Assembly: GCA_011620645.1 (NCBI GenBank)
Contig: WOYS01000082.1
Location: forward strand, 184-64,183
Reading direction: 5' to 3'
DNA from: Mycobacterium sp.
GTDB taxonomy: Bacteria > Actinomycetota > Actinomycetes > Mycobacteriales > Mycobacteriaceae
DNA length: 64,000 nucleotides
Shown here: piece by piece, positions 17,733 through 26,538 of the stretch
Layout: each line of letters opens with the position of its first letter
Numbering within the stretch: position 1 is the first letter of the stretch
Made by a program: the position numbers and the translations under genes
The notes under the pieces: model-generated
What the model saw: only the letters and a program-made list of their open reading frames with translations
What the model was told of the DNA's origin: nothing
Database searches by the model: none

Positions 17733-19118
17733 ATGAGCCACCCCGGAGCTACGGCATCGGATCGGCACAAGGTAGTCATCGTCGGCTCGGGTTTTGGTGG
17801 GCTGAACGCCGCGCAAGCGCTCAAGCGCGCCGATGTCGACATCAAGTTGATCGCCCGAACCACGCACCACCTGTTCCAGCCGCTGCTGTACCAAGTCGCC
17901 ACCGGCATCATCTCCGAAGGAGAGATCGCCCCGCCGACCCGGCTGATCCTGCGCAAGCAGGAGAACGCCCAGGTGTTGCTCGGTGACGTGACACACGTCG
18001 ACCTGGAGAACCGGACGGTCGACTCGATCCTGCTGGGTCACACCTACAGCACGCCCTACGACACGTTGATCCTGGCGGCGGGCGCGGGTCAGTCGTACTT
18101 CGGCAACGACCACTTTGCGGAGTGGGCTCCTGGTATGAAGACCATCGACGACGCGCTGGAACTGCGCGGTCGCATCCTCGGCGCGTTCGAGCAGGCCGAG
18201 CGGTCCAGTGATCCGGAGCGCCGCAAGAAGCTGCTCACCTTCGTCGTCATCGGCGCCGGACCCACCGGTGTGGAGATGGCCGGTCAGATCCAGGAGTTGT
18301 CCGACCAGACACTCAAGGGCAGCTTCCGGCATATCGACCCGACCGAAGCCCACGTCATCCTGCTCGACGCCGCGCCGGCCGTCCTGCCACCGATGGGCGA
18401 GAAGCTCGGCCTCAAGGCCAAGGAGAGGCTGGAGAAGATGGGCGTCGAGATCCAGCTCAACGCCATGGTCACCGACGTCGACCGCAATGGCATCACCGTC
18501 AAGGACAAGGACGGCACCATCCGCCGCATCGAGTCGGCGTCCAAGGTGTGGTCGGCGGGCGTGCAGGCCAGCCCGCTGGGCAAGGATCTGGCCGCCCAGT
18601 CCGAAACCGAGATCGACCGCGCAGGCCGCGTCAAGGTCAACCCCGACCTGTCGATCCCCGGTCACCCCAACGTTTTCGTGGTGGGCGATATGGCCTTCGT
18701 CGACGGCGTGCCCGGCATGGCGCAGGGCGCTATCCAGGGCGGCAAGTACGTCGCCGCGATCATCAAGAACGAGACTGCCGCGCGAGCACACGGCACCAAG
18801 CCCAAGCCGCGGGTGCCGTTCAAGTACTTCGACAAGGGGTCGATGGCCACCGTGTCGAAGTGGAACGCCGTGGCCAAGGTCGGCAAGCTGGAGTTCGCCG
18901 GCTTCATCGCATGGCTGGCGTGGCTGGGGCTGCACCTGATCTACCTGGTCGGCTTCAAGACCAAGATTGCCACCCTGATGTCGTGGGCGGTGACCTTCCT
19001 GAGCAGGCAGCGCGGTCAGCTGACCATCACCGAGCAGCAGGCCTACGCCCGTACCAGGATCGAGGAGCTCGAGGAGATCGCCGCCGCGGCACAGGAAGGC
19101 GAGAAGGCGGCCAGCTAG
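17733..19118 (+). CDS. ndh: Type II NADH:quinone oxidoreductase
   Basis: A 461-residue peripheral membrane flavoprotein that feeds NADH electrons to menaquinone without pumping protons; in mycobacteria it is the main respiratory NADH dehydrogenase. The FAD loop VGSGFGGLNAAQAL is near residue 15 and the NAD loop IGAGPTGVEMAG near 175. FVVGDMAFVDGVPGMAQGAIQ (quoted to 20 in part) forms the FAD/quinone end. The C-terminus has a hydrophobic helix (FIAWLAWLGLHLIYLVGF) and a charged tail. AGGAG precedes ATG 17733 by five bases. It overlaps the convergent ureD gene by four bases. Length and order match Rv1854c. Confidence 0.95.
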   Translation: MSHPGATASDRHKVVIVGSGFGGLNAAQALKRADVDIKLIARTTHHLFQPLLYQVATGIISEGEIAPPTRLILRKQENAQVLLGDVTHVDLENRTVDSILLGHTYSTPYDTLILAAGAGQSYFGNDHFAEWAPGMKTIDDALELRGRILGAFEQAERSSDPERRKKLLTFVVIGAGPTGVEMAGQIQELSDQTLKGSFRHIDPTEAHVILLDAAPAVLPPMGEKLGLKAKERLEKMGVEIQLNAMVTDVDRNGITVKDKDGTIRRIESASKVWSAGVQASPLGKDLAAQSETEIDRAGRVKVNPDLSIPGHPNVFVVGDMAFVDGVPGMAQGAIQGGKYVAAIIKNETAARAHGTKPKPRVPFKYFDKGSMATVSKWNAVAKVGKLEFAGFIAWLAWLGLHLIYLVGFKTKIATLMSWAVTFLSRQRGQLTITEQQAYARTRIEELEEIAAAAQEGEKAAS

Positions 19119-19747
19119 TCGCCCAATCGCCGTCCCTGCCACGTCGACAGGCTGCCACCGCCGGCCAGTTCCAGGATGGTGCCGGCGCCGTCGAATGATG
19201 TTTGCGGGTAGCGCAATTCGCTGACGCATGCCATCGGTGTGCCCAGTGCGTCGTCGGCGACCGATCCGATGCCGAGTTCGACCCGGTGCCGCAGTAGCGG
19301 CTTGCTGTCCACGTCGGCGTGCAGCGCCGAGGTCCAGAATCCCTGGTGCTCACCGGTTCTGCCGATCTGCACGCTTTCGCGTAACCGCGCCGTCGCGGAC
19401 TCCCCCACGCACAGCCGGGTGGTGGTGTGGTGGCGGGCACCGCCGGCGATGACGGTGGGCTGGGGATCGACATCCAGCTCACCGGCCACCTCCAGTTCCC
19501 AGCGGCTGTGCGATATCGCGCTGTCGGCACCCGGCAGGACGATGGTGGCCGCGGCGGTGCGCACCCGCAGGCGGGCGCCGGCCTCGACGATGATGCGCAC
19601 CGAGATCACATCACCACCGAGCGGCGTTGCCGCGGCGGACAGCAGGTGCACGGTGTCCGCCTCGGTGCGGCGCGCGGCGAGTCCGCCCCCGCATTCGATA
19701 CGCGGGCCGCGGCCCGCGCGAGCCACCAGCAGGACGTCGGAGCGCAT
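19115..19747 (-). CDS. ureD: Urease accessory protein UreD
   Basis: At 210 residues this matches the short mycobacterial UreD. UreD binds apo-urease and, with UreF and UreG, guides nickel delivery. Family-like segments are VRIIVEAGARLRVRTAAATI and the HTTTRLCVGESATARLRESV block. It is the last gene of the ureABCFGD operon; its start abuts the ureG stop with no gap, implying coupled translation. The 3' end overlaps convergent ndh by four bases. UreD diverges quickly, so the call rests on position as well as sequence. Confidence 0.9.
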   Translation of the reverse strand: MRSDVLLVARAGRGPRIECGGGLAARRTEADTVHLLSAAATPLGGDVISVRIIVEAGARLRVRTAAATIVLPGADSAISHSRWELEVAGELDVDPQPTVIAGGARHHTTTRLCVGESATARLRESVQIGRTGEHQGFWTSALHADVDSKPLLRHRVELGIGSVADDALGTPMACVSELRYPQTSFDGAGTILELAGGGSLSTWQGRRLGD

Positions 19748-20458
19748 CTAGGAGCCGACCGACTTCCCCGTCGCTGCGCTCACATGGCTCAGAACCCGCA
19801 GTTGATCGTGCACCCACTGCAGCACCGGACCGGCGGTCGGATCATCGGTGAGCGAGATGAGCACGAACGGCCGGTCTCCGCGCACCGTGGTGGAGTCGCG
19901 GCGCATGACATCGAGGTCCGCGCCCACCATCGGGGCCAGGTCGGTCTTGTTGATCACCAACAGATCCGAGAACGTCACGCCCGGCCCACCCTTGCGCGGC
20001 ACCTTGTCACCGCCGGCCACGTCGACGACGAAGATCTGCACGTCGATCAGGCCGGACGAGAAGGTCGCGGTCAGGTTATCGCCACCGGATTCGACCAGGA
20101 TGAGGTCCAGCGCCGGATTTGCGGCGATCAGGTCGTCGATGGCGTCCAGGTTCGCGGTGATGTCATCGCGGATGGCGGTGTGCGGGCAGCCTCCGGTCTG
20201 CACCGCGGCGATGCGCTCATCCGGAAGCACCGCATGCCTGCGCAGGAAGTCGGCGTCCTCGGTGGTGTAGATGTCATTGGTCAGCACCGCCAGCGAGATC
20301 TCATCTCGCAGCTGGCGGCACAGGGCGGCCACCAGCGCGGTCTTGCCCGAGCCCACCGGTCCGCCCACCCCGATCCGCAGTGGCTCCCCCGGCTGGCGCA
20401 CCCGCTTGGGCCGGTCGTGGTGGGTGTGTGGCTCGCCGTCGATGAAATGTGGTGGCAT
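19748..20458 (-). CDS. ureG: Urease accessory GTPase UreG
   Basis: The 236-residue SIMIBI-class GTPase powers nickel insertion into urease. The P-loop [14 protein letters not shown] is near residue 32, the metal-binding CPHTAIRDD motif is at the dimer interface, and [17 protein letters not shown] and NKTDLAP follow. The N-terminal [14 protein letters not shown] is His-rich and may carry nickel. ATG 20458 is preferred over upstream in-frame codons that overlap ureF. The last codons ([12 protein letters not shown]) are encoded by a diverged copy of the dispersed repeat at 19762-19781. Confidence 0.95.
   Translation of the reverse strand: MPPHFIDGEPHTHHDRPKRVRQPGEPLRIGVGGPVGSGKTALVAALCRQLRDEISLAVLTNDIYTTEDADFLRRHAVLPDERIAAVQTGGCPHTAIRDDITANLDAIDDLIAANPALDLILVESGGDNLTATFSSGLIDVQIFVVDVAGGDKVPRKGGPGVTFSDLLVINKTDLAPMVGADLDVMRRDSTTVRGDRPFVLISLTDDPTAGPVLQWVHDQLRVLSHVSAATGKSVGS
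19762..19781 (-). repeat. Diverged dispersed repeat in the 3' end of ureG
   Basis: On the minus strand GAGCGCAGCGACGGGGAAGT matches the window-start repeat core with two mismatches. It encodes the final residues of UreG just before the ureG/ureD junction. Confidence 0.6.
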
Positions 20459-20483
20459 GTCGAACCTTTCAGCTCTGGAAACT

Positions 20484-21149
20484 TCAGGAAACAAAAAGGG
20501 GACGCTCGCGTACGGCGTGGGCCTCGGTCAGCACATCAAGCAACGGATCGGACAGGTCGGCGAGTTCCTTGACCGCCAGCGCGGCCGTCTTCTCGCACAG
20601 TGCGGACAACTCGAAAGTCAGCGCGGCCACATCGGCGGGGTCCAGTGCCAGCAGGCGTTGCGCCGCCGTCGCCGAACCGGTCATGGTGGTGTACACCATC
20701 GACAGTGCGGTGTGCTCGGGCGCCATCCCGCCGGCGATTCCGACCGCACCGGCGGCCACCGCGAGATGCGGTTTGATGCCAAGGGGCTGCCAATCATGGA
20801 CCGGCCAGACCCGCTTGGCCAGCCGAACCAGCCCGCGGCCCTGCGCTCGCGATGCCGCTCGGGCCGCCGGTGACGGTGTGCGGGCGTCGGTTTCGGCATC
20901 GGCCGCGTCGATGGCCAGGCTGCCCGTGTGTACCGCCGCGGCCAGCGATGCGCTCACCAGGCCCTGACTGCTGATCCGCCGGGTCAGATAGGCCTTCAGC
21001 GTCGTCAGATCGATGACCAGCCCAGCGGTGATGGCCTCCTCGACGCCGCCGGAGTGCACGTGTGCGCCGGTCGGCAGCCGGGAGTCCGCCAGCGTGAGAA
21101 GTGTTGCCAGTGACGAGGGCGAGCGAAGCGACGGGGAATTGGCACGCAT
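20484..21149 (-). CDS. ureF: Urease accessory protein UreF
   Basis: A 221-residue UreF, the helical protein that couples UreG GTP hydrolysis to nickel insertion in the UreDFG complex. Family blocks are [20 protein letters not shown] near the N-terminus, then [12 protein letters not shown] and [17 protein letters not shown] 21149 overlaps the ureC stop as TGATG. Codons 4-12 (NSPSLRSPS) come from the dispersed repeat 21117-21140 read in frame; the family homology begins right after, at [16 protein letters not shown]. No other ATG or GTG start lies between, so the repeat is probably translated. Confidence 0.93.
   Translation of the reverse strand: MRANSPSLRSPSSLATLLTLADSRLPTGAHVHSGGVEEAITAGLVIDLTTLKAYLTRRISSQGLVSASLAAAVHTGSLAIDAADAETDARTPSPAARAASRAQGRGLVRLAKRVWPVHDWQPLGIKPHLAVAAGAVGIAGGMAPEHTALSMVYTTMTGSATAAQRLLALDPADVAALTFELSALCEKTAALAVKELADLSDPLLDVLTEAHAVRERPLFVS
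21117..21140 (+). repeat. Dispersed repeat copy in the 5' end of ureF
   Basis: GCGAGCGAAGCGACGGGGAA is identical to the core of the tandem array at 1-90. It falls at the ureC/ureF junction and is read in frame, adding NSPSLRSPS to the UreF N-terminus. Confidence 0.9.
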
Positions 21150-22870
21150 CAGAACAAGAAGTAGCGCTGTGCCATCGGCAGTTCGGTGGCGGGTTGTTCG
21201 GCCCACACGTCACCGTCGATGCGGACGGTGAAGGTGTCGGGGTCCACCTCGATGCGCGGCAACGCATCGTTGAGCGGCATCTGGGCCTTGCCGACCTGAC
21301 GGACATTCTGCACCGCGACCAGCTTGCGGCGGATGTCCAGACGATCGGCCAATCCGTCCTCGATGGCCTGGGGCGCAACGAAGTGCACCGAAGTCGCCGC
21401 CGCGGTAGCCGGTGTGGCACCGAACATCGGCCGCGGCAGCACCGGCTGCGGAGTCGGAATGGACGCGTTGGCATCGCCCATGGCCGCCCAGGCGATCATG
21501 CCGCCCTTGACCACCGCGTGCGGACGCACACCGAAGAACGCCGGTTCCCACAGCACCAGATCGGCGAGCTTACCGACCTCCACCGAACCGATCTCGTGAT
21601 CCAGGCCGTGCGCCACTGCCGGACAGATGGTGTACTTCGCGACATAGCGGCGGGCACGGTTGTTGTCGGCCCGGACGTCGCCTTCCAGGAATCCCCTGCG
21701 GCGCTTCATCACATGCGCGGTCTGCCAGGTGCGCAGCACCACCTCACCGATGCGGCCCATGGCCTGCGCATCGCTGCCGATCATCGAGATCGCACCGATA
21801 TCGTGCAGCAGATCCTCGGCTGCGATGGTGGACGGCCGGATACGGCTCTCCGCGAACGCCAGGTCCTCGGGGATGCTGGGGTTGAGATGGTGGCACACCA
21901 TCAGCATGTCGAGGTGCTCATCGAGGGTGTTGACGGTGTGCGGCCGGGTCGGGTTCGTCGAACTCGGCAGCACATTCGGTTCGCCTGCGACGGTGATGAT
22001 GTCGGGAGCATGGCCGCCACCGGCACCCTCGGTGTGATACGCGTGGATGGACCGGCCCTTTACGGCGGCCAGGGTGTCCTCGACGAAGCCCATCTCGTTG
22101 AGGGTGTCGGTGTGGATATTGGCCTGCACGCCGGCGGCTTCCGACACCGTCAGGCAGGCGTCGATCGAGGCCGGGGTGGTGCCCCAATCCTCATGCAGTT
22201 TGAATCCTGCTGCGCCACCGCGCAATTGCTCCCACATGGCCTCGGCGCTGACGGTGTTACCTTTGCCGAGCAGCGCGACGTTCAGCGGCCAGGAATCCAG
22301 CGCCTCCAGCATCCGCGCCAGGTGCCAGGAGCCGGGTGTGACCGTGGTGGCCTTGCTGCCTTCGGCCGGGCCGGTTCCGCCGGCGATGATGGTGGTGATG
22401 CCGCCGCCGAGGGCCTCCTCCATGATCTGCGGGCAGATCAGGTGGACGTGGCAGTCGATGGCGCCAGCGGTGACGATGCGGCCGTTGCCCGCAATGATCT
22501 CGGTGGACGGGCCCACCGCCAGATCCGGGTGGATCCCGGACATGATGTCGGGATTGCCCGCCTTGCCGATGGCGACGATGCGACCGTCGCGGATACCGAT
22601 ATCGGCCTTGATGATTCCCCAGTAGTCCAGGATGACCACACCGGTGATGACGGTGTCCGGTGCGCCGTCGGCCCGCGTCGCCCGCGATTGGCCCATCGAT
22701 TCGCGCAGCACCTTGCCGCCGCCGAAGACCGCCTCCTCACCGGCCAGACCGGGCCCGCCACTGCGGTCCTCGGTGATCTCGACGAACAGGTCGGTATCGG
22801 CCAGCCTGATCCGGTCGCCGGTGGTCGGACCGTAGAGCGCGGCATAACGATCGCGGGAGAGGGAACTCAC
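21149..22870 (-). CDS. ureC: Urease alpha subunit
   Basis: The 573-residue catalytic subunit hydrolyses urea to ammonia and carbamate at a di-nickel centre. Nickel ligands are in [10 protein letters not shown]; the carbamylated Lys is in GFKLHEDWG; further His ligands are in NIHTDTLNE and [15 protein letters not shown]; the mobile flap carries the catalytic His in MVCHHLNP. It overlaps ureB by four bases at the start and ureF by one base at the end, so the three are tightly coupled. Full length and every catalytic block are present. Confidence 0.98.
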   Translation of the reverse strand: MSSLSRDRYAALYGPTTGDRIRLADTDLFVEITEDRSGGPGLAGEEAVFGGGKVLRESMGQSRATRADGAPDTVITGVVILDYWGIIKADIGIRDGRIVAIGKAGNPDIMSGIHPDLAVGPSTEIIAGNGRIVTAGAIDCHVHLICPQIMEEALGGGITTIIAGGTGPAEGSKATTVTPGSWHLARMLEALDSWPLNVALLGKGNTVSAEAMWEQLRGGAAGFKLHEDWGTTPASIDACLTVSEAAGVQANIHTDTLNEMGFVEDTLAAVKGRSIHAYHTEGAGGGHAPDIITVAGEPNVLPSSTNPTRPHTVNTLDEHLDMLMVCHHLNPSIPEDLAFAESRIRPSTIAAEDLLHDIGAISMIGSDAQAMGRIGEVVLRTWQTAHVMKRRRGFLEGDVRADNNRARRYVAKYTICPAVAHGLDHEIGSVEVGKLADLVLWEPAFFGVRPHAVVKGGMIAWAAMGDANASIPTPQPVLPRPMFGATPATAAATSVHFVAPQAIEDGLADRLDIRRKLVAVQNVRQVGKAQMPLNDALPRIEVDPDTFTVRIDGDVWAEQPATELPMAQRYFLF

Positions 22871-23181
22871 TGCGCGTCCAATCTGCCGGGTGGATTCAGG
22901 GACAGCCCGTACACCTCGCGCGTGCCACTCAACGGAACGAGTGAAACCTGCTGCGCGATGCCGGGTTCGAAACGCACGGCGGTCCCGGCGGGGATATCGA
23001 GGCGGTGCCCGTGCGCGGCCACCCGGTCGAAATCCAGCGCGGAGTTGGCCTGCGGCAGGTGCACGTGGCTACCCACCTGCACCGGCCGGTCACCGGTGTT
23101 GACGATGTCGAGCGCCAGCCGGGTCGCTCCGCTGTTGAGCGCGATCTCACCCTCGCCGAATTCGATCTCACCTGGGATCAT
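22867..23181 (-). CDS. ureB: Urease beta subunit
   Basis: A 104-residue structural subunit of urease, the usual size for a separate UreB. The typical start [17 protein letters not shown] is followed by [18 protein letters not shown] residues (here [20 protein letters not shown]), and the fold ends [20 protein letters not shown]. It packs against UreA and UreC in the (ABC)3 complex. ATG 23181 is preceded by a GGAGCC-type site. It overlaps ureC by four bases. Confidence 0.97.
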   Translation of the reverse strand: MIPGEIEFGEGEIALNSGATRLALDIVNTGDRPVQVGSHVHLPQANSALDFDRVAAHGHRLDIPAGTAVRFEPGIAQQVSLVPLSGTREVYGLSLNPPGRLDAQ

Positions 23182-23238
23182 GCGTGATCCGCCTCCGGCT
23201 CCTCACTGGAGAAAATCAAGTCAGACCTCCCTGCCGGA

Positions 23239-23541
<303 letters not shown>

Positions 23542-23620
23542 AGTGGGCGACTATGCCACGCCCGACGACCGCCCGCGCGTGGAGCGAACGGCACCAGCCG
23601 GAAATTTGCGGCGCCAATGA

Positions 23621-23665
23621 TCGATTCGGCGACGATCGATTCGGCGGCGAGCTATTCGGCGACGT
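23621..23665. repeat. 15-bp repeat, three tandem copies
   Basis: TCGATTCGGCGACGA, TCGATTCGGCGGCGA and GCTATTCGGCGACGT are consecutive 15-bp units. The last overlaps the 3' end of the thioesterase gene and the array leads into the ureA upstream region. Likely slippage; no function assigned. Confidence 0.7.
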
Positions 23666-24053
23666 TCTGCAACCGGACCTGACCGCGGGCCACGGTGCGG
23701 CCATCCTCATCGGTGATGGTGATCAGCCACAGCTGCTGGCGGCGGCCACGGTGGATCGGAGTCGAAACTGCGGTCACCGTGCCGGATTTGATGGCCCGCA
23801 GGAAGTCTGTGTTGTTGTTCACCCCGACAACGGTCCCGCCGCCGTGCTCGGCGAGCCAGACATGTCCGGAGATGCTGGCAAGGCTTTCCACGATGGAGCA
23901 GTAGACGCCGCCGTGCACGATGCCCCACGGCTGTTTGACCTTGTCGGTGATCTCCAGTCGGGCGCGCCCGCCGTCGGGGGTCATCTCCAGGTACTCCAGT
24001 CCCAATTCGCTGTCGAAGCCGGCTCCGAGGCCGGGAGGCACAGATGTGGTCAC
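23652..24053 (-). CDS. PaaI-type hotdog thioesterase
   Basis: A 133-residue hotdog-fold acyl-CoA thioesterase of the PaaI/YigI group, matching Rv1847 in position and size. PWGIVHGGVYCSIVESLASI carries the HGG motif and catalytic acid helix of the family, and GVNNNTDFLRAIKSGTVTAV follows as the next strands. GTG 24053 starts the frame. It is upstream of the urease operon on the same strand. In M. tuberculosis it is divergent from blaI; here a TnpB element lies between. Confidence 0.88.
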   Translation of the reverse strand: MTTSVPPGLGAGFDSELGLEYLEMTPDGGRARLEITDKVKQPWGIVHGGVYCSIVESLASISGHVWLAEHGGGTVVGVNNNTDFLRAIKSGTVTAVSTPIHRGRRQQLWLITITDEDGRTVARGQVRLQNVAE

Positions 24054-24105
24054 GAGTTTAGTGTCTACACCTTCTGGTGTTCAGGTCAGACGGCCACCGG
24101 AATGC

Positions 24106-24139
24106 GGGAGGGCCCCACGCGAATGCGTGGGGCCCTCCC
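24106..24139. other. 15-bp perfect hairpin upstream of the TnpB element
   Basis: GGGAGGGCCCCACGC at 24106-24120, GAAT, then its exact complement at 24125-24139. It lies between the divergent thioesterase and tnpB genes, so it terminates neither by position. It could be the left-end hairpin of the IS605-like element or a relic terminator. Confidence 0.55.
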
Positions 24140-24218
24140 TTCGAGTGGACCGAGGGTTGCCAGCTGTTGCGGGTTGAGTGGTCGTTAGTTGTCGGTGGGC
24201 TGCTGTAGGAACGGAGAT

Positions 24219-24323
24219 ATGAAGGTGATGTGTGCTCGGCTCTACGGCAAACGCGCTGCTGCCAACCGTGCTAAGCGTGCCGTCGCTGCGGCGGCTGACG
24301 CCGGGGAACCTGAGGCGGCCTGA
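24219..24323 (+). CDS. 34-residue leader ORF of tnpB
   Basis: ATG 24219 follows GGAACGGAG at good spacing and the frame ends TGA at 24321-24323, one base before the tnpB GTG at 24325. It begins MKVMCARLYGKRAAANRAKR and ends in an Ala/Glu-rich tail; the first half is strongly basic. Such close spacing suggests that ribosomes finishing this ORF start tnpB. No family is recognised; it could be purely a translational leader. Confidence 0.5.
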   Translation: MKVMCARLYGKRAAANRAKRAVAAAADAGEPEAA

Positions 24324-24324
24324 G

Positions 24325-25704
24325 GTGGCGAAATTCGAGATTCCTGAGGGCTGGGCGGTACAAGCATTCAAGTTCACGCTCGACCCGACCGAGGACCAGG
24401 CCCGCGCGTTGGCGCGCCATTTCGGTGCTCGTCGCAAGGCCTACAACTGGTCTGTGGCCACCCTGAAAGCCGACATCGAGGCGTGGCACGCCACCGGGAT
24501 CGAGACGGCGAAACCGTCGCTGCGCGTGCTACGCAAACGCTGGAACCAAGTCAAAGACGACGTGTGCGTCAACGCTGAGACCGGTGTCGTGTGGTGGCCG
24601 GAGTGCTCGAAAGAGGCCTACGCCGACGGGATCGACGGCGCGGTCGACGCGTACTGGAACTGGCAGACCTCACGATCAGGAAAACGTGACGGCAAGCGAG
24701 TGGGTTTCCCACAGTTCAAGAAGAAGGGACGCGACGCCGACCGCGTGTCGTTCACGACCGGGGCGATGCGCGTCGAACCGGATCGCCGGCACCTCACGGT
24801 GCCGGTCATCGGCACCGTCCGTACCCACGAGAACACCCGCCGCCTCGAACGCCTCATCCGGTCAGATCGTGCGCGGGTGCTGGCGATCAGCGTGCGGCGT
24901 AACGGCACCCGTCTCGACGCGAGCATGCGGGTGCTTGTCCAACGCCCTCAGCAACCCAGCGTTGCGCTCCCTGATTCGCGGGTCGGCGTGGACGTCGTGG
25001 TGCGGCGTTTGGCTACGGTCGCCGCAGCTGACGGGAGCGTGATTGAGCAGGTTGAGAATCCACGCCCGCTTGATGCTGCGTTGAAAGAGCTGCGGCACGT
25101 CAGCCGCGCTCGATCACGCTGCACGAAAGGCTCACGCCAATATCGTGAGCGCACCACCGAGATGTCCCGGCTCCATCGCCGGGTCAACGATGTCCGCACC
25201 CACCACCTGCACTGTCTGACAACACGTTTGGCTAAAACCCACGGCCGCATCGTTGTCGAAGGCTTGGACGCGGCCGGGATGCTGCGGCAAAAAGGGCTGC
25301 CGGGTGCCCGCGCTCGTCGGCGCGGACTCTCCGATGCCGCCCTGGGCACGCCCCGCCGCCACCTGTCGTATAAGACGGGCTGGTACGGGTCACAACTGGT
25401 GGTCGCTGACCGCTGGTTCCCGTCGTCGAAAACCTGCCATGCCTGCGGGCATGTGCAAGCCATCGGCTGGGACGAACACTGGCAATGCGACGGCTGCTCG
25501 GCATCGCATCAGCGTGATGACAACGCCGCCATCACCCTCGCACGCTACGAGGACACAACTAGCGTCGTCGGCCCAGTTGGGGCCGCCGTCAAGCGTGGAG
25601 CCGACCGTAAGACCGGGCACCGCCCGGCGGGTGGCTGTGAAGCGCGGAAGGGACGCAGCCGCACGGCTGCCGAACAACCCCGAGACGGGGTGCGAGTCGC
25701 GTGA
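24325..25704 (+). CDS. tnpB: TnpB, RNA-guided DNA endonuclease of an IS605-like element
   Basis: At 459 residues from GTG 24325, this is a full-length TnpB. The RuvC-like nuclease residues are all present: Asp223 in RVGVDVVVRRLATV, Glu312 in RIVVEGLDAAGM and Asp398 in HQRDDNAAITL. The zinc ribbon has CHACG and QCDGC. The N-terminal region begins FKFTLDPTEDQARALARHFG with the NWSVATL helix of OrfB proteins. TnpB proteins cut DNA using a guide RNA made from the element's right end. The first RuvC block has Val where Gly usually follows the Asp. No tnpA is nearby. The GTG is one base after the leader ORF stop. Confidence 0.9.
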   Translation: MAKFEIPEGWAVQAFKFTLDPTEDQARALARHFGARRKAYNWSVATLKADIEAWHATGIETAKPSLRVLRKRWNQVKDDVCVNAETGVVWWPECSKEAYADGIDGAVDAYWNWQTSRSGKRDGKRVGFPQFKKKGRDADRVSFTTGAMRVEPDRRHLTVPVIGTVRTHENTRRLERLIRSDRARVLAISVRRNGTRLDASMRVLVQRPQQPSVALPDSRVGVDVVVRRLATVAAADGSVIEQVENPRPLDAALKELRHVSRARSRCTKGSRQYRERTTEMSRLHRRVNDVRTHHLHCLTTRLAKTHGRIVVEGLDAAGMLRQKGLPGARARRRGLSDAALGTPRRHLSYKTGWYGSQLVVADRWFPSSKTCHACGHVQAIGWDEHWQCDGCSASHQRDDNAAITLARYEDTTSVVGPVGAAVKRGADRKTGHRPAGGCEARKGRSRTAAEQPRDGVRVA

Positions 25705-25727
25705 CCACTAAAGATCACTCACTCGCA
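25691..25727. other. Stem-loop at the 3' end of tnpB
   Basis: TGCGAGT at 25691-25697 pairs with ACTCGCA at 25721-25727, and an inner GTGA/TCAC can extend the stem. It spans the tnpB stop and the stop of the opposing small ORF. It could be part of the guide RNA scaffold or a bidirectional terminator. Confidence 0.4.
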
Positions 25728-25888
25728 ACGGTCTCTGCAGCCCTCAGGACTCCGGTCCGGTCCGTGAGTCTCGCATCCATAAAATAGTCCGGGTACAACT
25801 CCCGCAGTCGCCGGCTGGATTCATGCAGCGGCAGCGCCCGCCTCATCGACATTCGCGCGATCAGCGGATCGTCGACCATGACCGTCAT
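25715..25888 (-). CDS. 57-residue protein of unknown function behind an IdeR box
   Basis: ATG 25888 follows GGAGG with five-base spacing; in-frame ATGs also occur at 25900 and 25879. The product is charged and soluble, with MSMRRALPLHESSRRLRELY then PDYFMDARLTDRTG. No family is recognised. Its upstream DNA carries a 17-of-19 match to the IdeR iron box (25907-25925), so iron-repressed expression is predicted. It is convergent with tnpB, whose 3' stem reaches its stop codon. Confidence 0.55.
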   Translation of the reverse strand: MTVMVDDPLIARMSMRRALPLHESSRRLRELYPDYFMDARLTDRTGVLRAAETVASE

Positions 25889-25906
25889 CAGCACCTCCAT
25901 CTTCAA

Positions 25907-25925
25907 TTAGGTTATCCTTACCATA
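25907..25925 (-). promoter_or_regulatory. IdeR/DtxR iron box
   Basis: TTAGGTTATCCTTACCATA agrees at 17 of 19 positions with the mycobacterial iron-box consensus TWAGGTWAGSCTWACCTWA. It lies 18 bases upstream of the small ORF start, where IdeR would block its promoter. It is also about 180 bases upstream of the divergent blaI gene, so an effect there cannot be excluded. Confidence 0.7.
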
Positions 25926-26107
25926 GTAGGCACCGCCATCCGGACCAGTGCCTCATGACTGAACTCGCAGGTAGTTCAGAAATGGGCTCGTGACCGGTCC
26001 GGGAGAGTCCGATTCCAGGCCAACGACCTGGTGCGCAGATGGGATACGACGCACGGTAGTAAGCGCGTAGTACCCTTGATTTCAGTGCTCAGGAGAGTGA
26101 ACAGATC

Positions 26108-26524
26108 ATGGCCAAGTTGACGCGGCTCGGAGAACTCGAGCGCGAAGTGATGGACCACCTCTGGACCTCGCGCGAACCGCAAACGGTGCGACAGGTCCAC
26201 GAGGCGCTTGCTGCGCGCAGGGACCTGGCATACACGACGATCATGACGGTTCTGCAGCGGCTGGCGAAGAAGAACCTCGTCATCCAGCATCGTGACGACC
26301 GCGCCCACCGCTACGCCCCGACCCACGGCCGCGACGAGCTGGTCGCCGGGCTGATGGTCGACGCACTCGACCAGGTCTCGGACTCCGGCAGCCGAGAGGC
26401 CGCACTGGTGCATTTCGTCGAACGAGTGGGTGCTGACGAGGCCGACGCACTGCGCCGCGCACTGGCCGAACTGGAGTCAAAGCATTGTGTTGCTCCACCG
26501 ACTGGCAATTCGGGTACCGGCTGA
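26108..26524 (+). CDS. blaI: BlaI/MecI-family transcriptional repressor
   Basis: A 138-residue winged-helix repressor, equal in length to M. tuberculosis BlaI (Rv1846c). The DNA-binding domain covers RLGELEREVMDHLWTSREPQ and VHEALAARRDLAYTTIMTVL; RLAKKNLVIQHRDDRAHRY completes the wing. The C-terminal helices dimerise. BlaI controls the beta-lactamase gene and others, including ATP synthase genes in M. tuberculosis. ATG 26108 has GGAGAG upstream. The adjacent M56 peptidase gene probably encodes the sensor that relieves repression; the BlaI stop is just before that gene's GTG. Confidence 0.93.
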   Translation: MAKLTRLGELEREVMDHLWTSREPQTVRQVHEALAARRDLAYTTIMTVLQRLAKKNLVIQHRDDRAHRYAPTHGRDELVAGLMVDALDQVSDSGSREAALVHFVERVGADEADALRRALAELESKHCVAPPTGNSGTG

Positions 26525-26538
26525 GAGACACTAGCGGC

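Larger units (their letters stand above)
24106..25727 (+). mobile_element. IS605/IS1341-like element with solitary tnpB, boundaries estimated
   Basis: A tnpB gene with a small leader ORF sits between two genes that are neighbours in M. tuberculosis (Rv1847 and Rv1846c equivalents), so an insertion is likely. No tnpA is present, so it would need a transposase in trans. The left limit is set at a strong hairpin and the right limit at the stem 25691-25727; neither end is proven. Target site and guide-RNA end were not resolved. Confidence 0.5.

Noticed and set aside
19228..20572. Plus-strand frames opposite ureD/ureG
   Set aside because: Shadows of the urease accessory genes.
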